From positions 1 through 12,122 of the forward strand of contig JBFWSL010000088.1 in assembly GCA_050248375.1 (NCBI GenBank): DNA of 12,122 nt. The letters run 5' to 3'. The translations under genes and the position numbers were made by a program. The notes below the pieces were generated by a model that saw only the letters and a list, made by a program, of their open reading frames with translations, was not told where the DNA came from and ran no database searches. Shown piece by piece: positions 5,133-10,791 of the stretch. Every line of letters begins with the position of its first letter. The stretch's first letter is position 1. This DNA comes from JAYZVT01 sp050248375. Lineage in GTDB: Bacteria; Pseudomonadota; Alphaproteobacteria; Rhizobiales; Methyloligellaceae.

Positions 5133-6743
5133 ATGGCATACGGAGCTAAGGCAACCGCCCACGACGATCATCACGATCACACCCCGACCGGGTGGAAGCG
5201 TTGGGTCTATTCGACCAACCACAAGGACATCGGGACGATGTACCTGATCTTCGCCATCGTGGCGGGGCTGGTCGGTGGCACGCTCTCCGTCGGCATGCGC
5301 CTGGAGCTGCAGCAGCCCGGCATGCAGATCTTCGCCGATCCGCACATGTTCAACGTGTTCACCACCGCGCACGGCCTGATCATGGTGTTCTTCATGGTCA
5401 TGCCCGCCATGATCGGAGGCTTCGGCAACTGGATGGTGCCGCTGATGATCGGCGCCCCCGACATGGCCTTCCCGCGCATGAACAACATTTCCTTCTGGCT
5501 GCTTCCGGCCGCCTTCGCGCTGCTGCTCATGTCGCTCTTCGTCGAGGGCGATTCCGGCGGCAAGGGCGTCGGCGCGGGATGGACGGTCTACGCCCCGCTG
5601 ACCACATACGGCACGCCCGGGCCGGCGATGGACTTCGCCATCCTGTCCCTGCACATCGCGGGCGCGTCCTCGATCCTCGGCGCCATCAACTTCATCACCA
5701 CCATCTTCAACATGCGCGCGCCGGGCATGACCCTGCACAAGATGCCGCTGTTCGTCTGGTCGGTGCTGGTCACGGCCTTCCTGCTGCTGCTGTCGCTGCC
5801 GGTGCTCGCGGGCGCCATCACCATGCTGCTGACCGACCGTAACTTCGGCACGGCGTTCTTCAACCCGGCCGGGGGCGGCGACCCGCTGCTCTACCAGCAT
5901 CTGTTCTGGTTCTTCGGCCATCCCGAGGTGTACATCCTGATCCTGCCGGGCTTCGGCATGATCAGCCATATCGTGTCCACCTTCTCCAAGAAGCCCGTCT
6001 TCGGCTATCTCGGCATGGCCTACGCCATGGTCGCCATCGGCTTCGTCGGCTTCATCGTGTGGGCGCACCACATGTACGCCGCCGGCATCTCGGTGAACAC
6101 GCAGGCCTATTTCGTGGCCGCCACCATGGTCATCGCGGTGCCAACGGGCGTGAAGATATTCTCCTGGATCGCCACCATGTGGGGCGGCTCCATCGAGTTC
6201 CGCACGCCCATGCTGTGGGCCATCGGCTTCATCTTCCTGTTCACCCTGGGCGGCGTCACCGGCGTGGTGCTGGCCAACGCGGGCGTGGACCGCGCCCTGC
6301 ACGACACCTACTACGTGGTGGCGCATTTCCATTACGTGCTGTCGCTGGGCGCCGTCTTCGCCATCTTCGCGGGCTGGTACTACTGGTTCCCGAAGATGTC
6401 GGGCTACATGTACAACAGCATGATCGCCCGGGCGCATTTCTGGCTGACCTTCGTGGGCGTGAACCTGGTGTTCTTCCCGCAGCACTTCCTCGGCCTCGCC
6501 GGCATGCCGCGCCGCTATGTCGACTATCCCGATGCCTTCGCCGGCTGGAACATGGTATCGTCCTTCGGCTCCTATATCTCTGCCTTCGGCACCCTGGTGT
6601 TCGTCGTCGGCGTCATCGAGGCCTTCATGGCCAAGCGCGCCGTCGGCAAGAACCCGTGGGGCGTCGGCGCCACCACGCTGGAATGGACCCTGCCGTCTCC
6701 GCCGGACTTCCACTCCTACGAGAAGCTGCCGAAGATCAAGTAA
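5133..6743 (+). CDS. coxA: Cytochrome c oxidase subunit I (A-type heme-copper oxidase)
   Basis: The catalytic subunit, reducing O2 to water at the heme a3-CuB centre and pumping protons. It has 536 residues and about 12 membrane helices. Ligands are His80 and His400 (heme a), His398 (heme a3, in VVAHFHYV), and His263, His312 and His313 (CuB), with Tyr267 in GHPEVY available for the His-Tyr cross-link. The D-channel has Asp110 in GAPDMAFPRMNN and Glu265 in HPEVY; the K-channel has Lys341 in VPTGVKIF. This is the full A1-type set, and no key residue is missing. The N-terminus is His/Asp-rich (AHDDHHDH, residues 9-16). GAGGT at 5121-5125 is seven bases before the ATG. Also called ctaD. A strong hairpin follows before ctaB. 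Confidence 0.98.
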   Translation: MAYGAKATAHDDHHDHTPTGWKRWVYSTNHKDIGTMYLIFAIVAGLVGGTLSVGMRLELQQPGMQIFADPHMFNVFTTAHGLIMVFFMVMPAMIGGFGNWMVPLMIGAPDMAFPRMNNISFWLLPAAFALLLMSLFVEGDSGGKGVGAGWTVYAPLTTYGTPGPAMDFAILSLHIAGASSILGAINFITTIFNMRAPGMTLHKMPLFVWSVLVTAFLLLLSLPVLAGAITMLLTDRNFGTAFFNPAGGGDPLLYQHLFWFFGHPEVYILILPGFGMISHIVSTFSKKPVFGYLGMAYAMVAIGFVGFIVWAHHMYAAGISVNTQAYFVAATMVIAVPTGVKIFSWIATMWGGSIEFRTPMLWAIGFIFLFTLGGVTGVVLANAGVDRALHDTYYVVAHFHYVLSLGAVFAIFAGWYYWFPKMSGYMYNSMIARAHFWLTFVGVNLVFFPQHFLGLAGMPRRYVDYPDAFAGWNMVSSFGSYISAFGTLVFVVGVIEAFMAKRAVGKNPWGVGATTLEWTLPSPPDFHSYEKLPKIK

Positions 6744-6773
6744 TCCACATGGGCCAAGCAATCATATGGGCAC

Positions 6774-6800
6774 GGACGCCGGCCGGTCAGGCCGGCGTCC
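6774..6800 (+). other. Perfect 11-bp hairpin between coxA and ctaB
   Basis: GGACGCCGGCC (6774-6784) and GGCCGGCGTCC (6790-6800) pair perfectly around the loop GGTCA. No U-tract follows (GGCTCTTGCG), so it is not a normal rho-independent terminator. It lies 30 bp after the coxA stop and 31 bp before the ctaB start. A processing, mRNA-stabilising or partial attenuation element is likely, lowering ctaB output relative to coxBA. Confidence 0.7.
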
Positions 6801-6831
6801 GGCTCTTGCGCAGGTGACCTGAACCGCGAAG

Positions 6832-7782
6832 ATGTCGGACACGAGCTATCATATCGCCACTGGCCGTGGGCTTGCCGCCTCGACCGGCGGCAGCGTGGCC
6901 GATTACTTCGCGCTCATGAAGCCGCGCGTCATGTCTCTCGTGATCTTTACCGCGCTTACCGCCATTGTCTGCGCGCCGGGCGGCATGCATCCCGTCCTCG
7001 CCTTGGCGGCGCTGCTGTGCATCGCGGTCGGCGCGGGCGCGTCTGGCGCCCTGAACATGTGGTACGACGCCGATATCGACGCCGAGATGACGCGCACGGC
7101 CAACCGCCCGCTGCCGCGCGGCCGCATCACCCGCGAGGAAGCTTTCACCTTCGGCATGGTCCTGTCCGTGCTCTCGGTCGGCTGCCTCGGCATGCTCGTC
7201 AACTGGGCGTCGGCCGCCCTCCTGGCGCTCACCATAACCTTCTACGTGGTCATCTACACCATGTGGCTGAAGCGCCGCACGCCGCAGAACATCGTCATCG
7301 GCGGCGCCTCGGGGGCCTTCCCGCCCATGATCGGCTGGGCCGCCGCCACCGGTTCGCTCTCCATCGAGCCGCTGCTGATGTTCGCCATCATCTTCATGTG
7401 GACGCCGCCGCACTTCTGGGCGCTGGCTCTCTACCGCAGCCGCGACTACGCTCGCGCCGGCGTGCCCATGCTGCCGGTGGCCGCGGGCGATGCCGAGACG
7501 CGCCGCCAGATCCTGCTTTACAGCCTGCTCCTCGTGCCGCTGGCCTGCGCGCCGGCCTTCATCGGTTTCGGCGGCGCAGTCTACGCCGTGGCCTCGGTGC
7601 TGCTCGGCGCCATGTTCCTCTGGCTCGCCTTCGGCGTGTGGCGCGACGCCGGCAGGGGCGGCCAGGAACGCGCGGCCCGGCGGCTGTTCGCTTTCTCGAT
7701 TTTCTATCTGTTCATGCTCTTCGCGGTGCTGCTGGCGGAGCATGCGGCCGCTCCCTTCCTGGGGCGGTGGACACTGGTATGA
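6832..7782 (+). CDS. ctaB: Protoheme IX farnesyltransferase (heme O synthase)
   Basis: A membrane UbiA-family prenyltransferase that adds a farnesyl group to heme b, giving heme O, the precursor of the heme A needed by CoxA. It has 316 residues, several membrane helices and the family motifs: NMWYDADIDAEMTRT followed by NRPLPRG (residues 75-97, the Asp-rich prenyl-diphosphate/Mg site), YTMWLKRRTPQNIVIGG (142-158) and YRSRDYARAGVPMLP (201-215). It has no strong ribosome-binding site: AGGTGA lies 14 bases before the ATG, in line with modest expression or coupling after the upstream hairpin. Its TGA overlaps the ATG of the next gene (ATGA). Heme A synthase (ctaA) is not in the window. Confidence 0.96.
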   Translation: MSDTSYHIATGRGLAASTGGSVADYFALMKPRVMSLVIFTALTAIVCAPGGMHPVLALAALLCIAVGAGASGALNMWYDADIDAEMTRTANRPLPRGRITREEAFTFGMVLSVLSVGCLGMLVNWASAALLALTITFYVVIYTMWLKRRTPQNIVIGGASGAFPPMIGWAAATGSLSIEPLLMFAIIFMWTPPHFWALALYRSRDYARAGVPMLPVAAGDAETRRQILLYSLLLVPLACAPAFIGFGGAVYAVASVLLGAMFLWLAFGVWRDAGRGGQERAARRLFAFSIFYLFMLFAVLLAEHAAAPFLGRWTLV

Positions 7783-7919
7783 AGGACGACGATGAAAGAC
7801 GTAAGCGCCAGCGCATGCGTTCCATTGCCATCGCATGGGCGCTCGTGGCGCTGGCCGTGCTGTTCTTCTTCGTCACCATCGTGCGGCTCGGCAACAATGT
7901 CGTGAACCGCCCGCTCTGA
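7779..7919 (+). CDS. CoxF-like small single-span membrane protein
   Basis: A 46-residue protein that overlaps the ctaB stop by ATGA (7779-7782), implying translational coupling. A charged cytoplasmic N-terminus (MKDDDERRKRQRMR) precedes one hydrophobic segment (SIAIAWALVALAVLFFFVTI, residues 15-34) and a short tail, RLGNNVVNRPL. Small proteins in this place between ctaB and ctaG in alphaproteobacterial cox operons are known as CoxF, with no defined function; a role in oxidase assembly is inferred from position only. Conserved position, coupling, and a sensible topology for an inside-positive anchor support it being real. Confidence 0.78.
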   Translation: MKDDDERRKRQRMRSIAIAWALVALAVLFFFVTIVRLGNNVVNRPL

Positions 7920-7936
7920 AAGGGATGACTGGACGC

Positions 7937-8551
7937 ATGTCTGGGACCGGAAACCGGGACAAGGGGGACAAGGGGAAGCGCGCGGCTCCCGGGCGGCATG
8001 TCGTGCTCGCCCTGTCGCTCGCCGGCCTCGCCGCCGGCATGGTCGGCATGTCGTTCGCCGCCGTCCCGCTTTACCGCATCTTCTGCCAGGTCACCGGCTA
8101 CGCCGGCACCACCCAGCGCGCCGAGACGGAGTCGCACACCACCGTCGACCGCAAGATCACCGTGCGCTTCGACGGCAACGTGTCGCGCGACATGCCCTGG
8201 CGCTTCCAGCCCGAGCAGCGCGAGGTCACGTTGAAGCTCGGCGAGAACGCGCTCGCCTTCTACAAGGCGACCAACCCGACCAGCTACACCACGACCGGCA
8301 CGGCCACCTTCAACGTGACGCCCGAGATCATGGGCAGTTACTTCAACAAGATTCAGTGCTTCTGCTTCACCGAGCAGACGCTTGAGGCGGGCCAGAGCGT
8401 CGACATGCCGGTGACCTTCTATGTCGATCCGGAGATGCTCAAGGATCCGGACGCCAGGAACATTACCGAAATCACGCTGTCCTATACCTTCTTCCCCGTG
8501 CAGGAGCCGGTTGCGGCCGCGCCTGCCAGGAGCGCTGGTAGCGGGTCGTAG
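7937..8551 (+). CDS. ctaG: Cytochrome c oxidase assembly protein CtaG/Cox11 (CuB chaperone)
   Basis: Membrane-anchored copper chaperone that delivers copper to the CuB site of CoxA. It has 204 residues: one N-terminal membrane helix near 22-46 (HVVLALSLAGLAAGMVGMSF onward), then the periplasmic Cox11 domain. Seen are VPLYRIFCQVTGYAGTTQ (Cys50, near the membrane) and the copper-binding pair Cys141/Cys143 in IQCFCFTEQ, with the family stretches FYKATNPT and MPVTFYVDPEM. The Ala-rich C-terminal tail is variable. Start: ATG 7937 is placed 12 bases after GAAAGGG; the in-frame ATG at 7925 abuts that sequence, leaving no spacing, but cannot be excluded and adds only MTGR. It lies 17 bp after the CoxF-like gene. 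Confidence 0.95.
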   Translation: MSGTGNRDKGDKGKRAAPGRHVVLALSLAGLAAGMVGMSFAAVPLYRIFCQVTGYAGTTQRAETESHTTVDRKITVRFDGNVSRDMPWRFQPEQREVTLKLGENALAFYKATNPTSYTTTGTATFNVTPEIMGSYFNKIQCFCFTEQTLEAGQSVDMPVTFYVDPEMLKDPDARNITEITLSYTFFPVQEPVAAAPARSAGSGS

Positions 8552-8568
8552 GACGCAACAATCAACAC

Positions 8569-8586
8569 GCCGGCCGCTGCGCCGGC
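8569..8586 (+). repeat. Small hairpin between ctaG and coxC
   Basis: GCCGGC occurs at 8569-8574 and again at 8581-8586; being self-complementary, the two copies form a 6-bp stem with a 6-nt loop. It lies 26 bp before the coxC start and lacks a U-tract, so it may be a processing point rather than a terminator. Confidence 0.35.
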
Positions 8587-8612
8587 TTCTGGGGGACCAA
8601 CGGAGCGAGACA

Positions 8613-9485
8613 ATGGCTGACGCGCACACCAAGCAGCACGATTACCACCTTGTGGATCCGAGCCCCTGGCCGGCGGTCGGCGCTCTGAGCGCCTTCATCA
8701 TGGCCGTCGGGGCGATCATGTATTTCATCTCCCGCAAGGAAGGCGATCCGCAGCTCCTCTACGTGGTTCCCGGATTCGTCCTGGTGCTGGGAACGATGAT
8801 CTTCTGGTGGCGCGATGTCATCCGCGAGGCCGAGCACGAGGGCCATCATACCCCGGTGGTGCAGCTTCACCTGCGCTACGGCATGATCCTGTTCATCGCT
8901 TCCGAGGTGATGTTCTTCGTCGCCTGGTTCTGGGCCTATTTCGACGTCGCCCTGTTCCCCGGCGCCGCCGAGCAGGTCGCCCGCACCGAACTGACCGGCG
9001 GCCAGTGGCCCCCCGTCGTTACCGAGGACGGCCGCTTTCTCGGCACCTTCGACCCCTGGGACCTGCCGCTGGTGAACACGCTGATCCTGCTCACCTCGGG
9101 CACCACCGTGACCTGGGCCCATCACGCCCTGCTGCATGACGACCGCAAGGGTGTCATCTGGGGCCTGACGCTCACCATCATCCTGGGCGCGCTGTTCACC
9201 GCCTGCCAGGCCTTCGAATATGCCCATGCCGGCTTCCAGTTCGCCGACCACATCTATGGCTCCGTCTTCTTCATGGCCACCGGCTTCCACGGCTTCCATG
9301 TGCTGGTCGGAACCATCTTCCTGATCGTGGTGCTGTTCCGCGCGCTGGCCGGGCATTTCACGCCGAAGCATCATTTCGGCTTCGAGGCGGCGGCCTGGTA
9401 CTGGCACTTCGTCGACGTGGTGTGGCTGTTCCTGTTCGTCTGCATCTATGTGTGGGGCGCCGGTGCGCCCGCGCCCGGCCACTGA
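8613..9485 (+). CDS. coxC: Cytochrome c oxidase subunit III
   Basis: Non-metal core subunit of the aa3 oxidase; it supports proton uptake and turnover stability of subunit I. It has 290 residues and the seven-helix layout of the family. Typical stretches are HDYHLVDPSPWP (9-20), LRYGMILFIASEVMFFVAWF (87-106, with conserved Glu98), NTLILLTSGTTVTWAHHAL (155-173), GFHGFHVLVGT (224-234) and EAAAWYWHFVDVVWLFLF (258-275). ATG 8613 has GGAG at 8602-8605, seven bases upstream. It is the last gene of the main cox transcript, since a strong terminator follows its stop. Also called ctaE. Confidence 0.97.
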   Translation: MADAHTKQHDYHLVDPSPWPAVGALSAFIMAVGAIMYFISRKEGDPQLLYVVPGFVLVLGTMIFWWRDVIREAEHEGHHTPVVQLHLRYGMILFIASEVMFFVAWFWAYFDVALFPGAAEQVARTELTGGQWPPVVTEDGRFLGTFDPWDLPLVNTLILLTSGTTVTWAHHALLHDDRKGVIWGLTLTIILGALFTACQAFEYAHAGFQFADHIYGSVFFMATGFHGFHVLVGTIFLIVVLFRALAGHFTPKHHFGFEAAAWYWHFVDVVWLFLFVCIYVWGAGAPAPGH

Positions 9486-9526
9486 CGCCGCCGCCGCCGC
9501 GCCGCCGGCCCGGCAACGACAATCCG

Positions 9527-9556
9527 AAGGGGGTGGCCACGGGCCGCCCCCTTTTT
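9527..9556 (+). terminator. Rho-independent terminator after coxC
   Basis: AAGGGGGTGGCC (9527-9538) pairs with GGCCGCCCCCTT (9542-9553) around loop ACG, giving a 12-bp stem with one G-U pair, and T9552-T9556 supply the U-tract. It is the clearest terminator in the window, 41 bp after the coxC stop and 25 bp before the DUF983 start. Confidence 0.9.
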
Positions 9557-9581
9557 GCTGACGCAGAGCATTGGAGCTCCG

Positions 9582-9959
9582 ATGACCGAACCCGCAGCCG
9601 TTTCTCCCTGGATCGCCGGCCTGACCGGCAGTTGTCCCCGCTGCGGCAAGGGCAGGCTGTTCGATGGCTTCATGCACTCGCGCAAGGCATGCGGAAGCTG
9701 CGGGCTCGACTTCGGCTTCGCCGATACCGGCGATGGCCCGGCGGTGTTCATCATTCTCTTCGCCGGTTTCATCGTCACCACATGCGCCCTCGTGGTGGAG
9801 GTGATCTGGCAGCCGCCATACTGGGTCCACGCGGCCCTGTGGCTGCCGCTCGTGCTGATCCTGTGTATCGGCATGCTGCGTCCCTTCAAGGGGGTTCTGT
9901 TCGCCCTGCAGTACCACCACCGCGCCCGGGAAGGGCAGCTTGCCGATGACTCACGCTGA
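9582..9959 (+). CDS. DUF983 family membrane protein with zinc ribbon
   Basis: A 125-residue protein. A four-cysteine zinc-ribbon-like knuckle at the N-terminus (GSCPRCGKGRLF, Cys18 and Cys21; ACGSCGLDFGF, Cys37 and Cys40) is followed by two membrane helices near 53-74 and 82-98, then LRPFKGVLFALQYHHRA. This is the DUF983 layout. The family often sits beside coxC and SURF1 in alphaproteobacteria, which suggests a link to oxidase biogenesis, but no biochemical role is established that I know of. GGAG at 9573-9576 is five bases before the ATG. It starts immediately after the terminator, so a promoter inside or just before the hairpin, or read-through, is needed. SURF1 follows 19 bp after its stop. 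Confidence 0.88.
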   Translation: MTEPAAVSPWIAGLTGSCPRCGKGRLFDGFMHSRKACGSCGLDFGFADTGDGPAVFIILFAGFIVTTCALVVEVIWQPPYWVHAALWLPLVLILCIGMLRPFKGVLFALQYHHRAREGQLADDSR

Positions 9960-9978
9960 GAGTCGGGGAGGGGCGTCC

Positions 9979-10713
9979 ATGACCCGCCGGCTCGTCGCCG
10001 CCAGCGGCTTTTCCCTCGTCGCCTTTGTCATCCTCGTCGGGCTCGGCGCATGGCAGATGCAGCGCCTGCACTGGAAGGAAGACCTCATCGCCCGCATGGA
10101 AAAGCAGGCGAAGGCCGATCCCGTGGAACTCAACGACGCACTGGTGCACTGGGGCGAGCGGGGCGAGGCGGAATACCTGCGGGTGCACGTTCAGGGCGCC
10201 TTCCTGCACGACAAGGAACTGCATCTCTACGACATCCGCGACGGCGCGCCGGGCTGGCGCATCATCACCCCGCTGGACACCGACGATGCTCAGATCGTGC
10301 TGGTGGACCGGGGCTTCGTGCCCGACCGCCTCAAGGACCCGGCGGCCAGGGCGCAGGGCCAGGTCGGGGGCGAGGTGTCGCTCACCGGCGCTGTTCGCGC
10401 TCCGGCGTCCGAACAGGGGCAGTTCACCCCGGACAACGAGCCCGCGGCCAATATCTGGTACTGGCGCGATCTGGAGCGCATGGCGGAGAGCGCGCTCGAC
10501 CCCGAGCAGCGCACCAGCCTGGTGCCCTTCTTCGTGGAGATGCGCGATCCTGCCCCCCCCGGCGGCTGGCCGAGGCCCCATGTGGCCGTGCCCCGGCTCT
10601 CCAACCGCCATCTGGAATACGCCCTCACATGGTTTGGGCTGGCCGCGGTTCTGGTGGTCATGTATGTCCTGTTTCTCCGGGCCAATCTGAAGCGGGACTC
10701 CGGTCAACCTTGA
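9979..10713 (+). CDS. SURF1 family cytochrome c oxidase assembly protein
   Basis: A 244-residue membrane protein of normal bacterial SURF1 length, which assists insertion or stabilisation of heme a in CoxA. Two membrane helices (about 9-27 and 216-235) bracket a periplasmic domain. The N-terminal signature GLGAWQMQRLHWKEDLI (21-37) and the C-terminal NRHLEYALTWFGLAAVLV (209-226) are diagnostic; GWRIITPLD, VLVDRGFVP and the YWRDLERM region also fit. ATG 9979 is preceded by GGGGAGGGG (9965-9973), a strong ribosome-binding site; an ATG at 9946 overlapping the DUF983 gene is less well supported. Together with ctaB and ctaG it completes most assembly functions for CoxA. Confidence 0.94.
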   Translation: MTRRLVAASGFSLVAFVILVGLGAWQMQRLHWKEDLIARMEKQAKADPVELNDALVHWGERGEAEYLRVHVQGAFLHDKELHLYDIRDGAPGWRIITPLDTDDAQIVLVDRGFVPDRLKDPAARAQGQVGGEVSLTGAVRAPASEQGQFTPDNEPAANIWYWRDLERMAESALDPEQRTSLVPFFVEMRDPAPPGGWPRPHVAVPRLSNRHLEYALTWFGLAAVLVVMYVLFLRANLKRDSGQP

Positions 10714-10728
10714 CCGGCCGTGCGGCTT

Positions 10729-10768
10729 GCGGAGGCCCGCTCCGCCGACTACCGTCCCTGCGGTCGGC
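10729..10768 (+). other. Two overlapping hairpins in the SURF1-thrC gap
   Basis: GCGGAG/CTCCGC (10729-10734 with 10740-10745) and GCCGAC/GTCGGC (10744-10749 with 10763-10768) form two 6-bp stems that share two bases. They fill the short gap before thrC and lack a U-tract. They might act as a processing or weak attenuation point; no threonine-rich leader peptide is visible. Confidence 0.35.
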
Positions 10769-10791
10769 AGGGCGGAAAGCGAGGTTTTCTG

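Noticed and set aside
4905..6761. A long minus-strand open frame (about 620 codons) opposite coxA and the end of coxB
   Set aside because: The His/Asp/Glu/Gly-rich translation is the typical antisense shadow of a membrane protein gene in high-G+C DNA; coxA is certain.
9486..9512. GCC-rich trinucleotide-like run after coxC as a functional repeat
   Set aside because: The run is short and imperfect, and GCC/CGC runs are frequent in this base composition.
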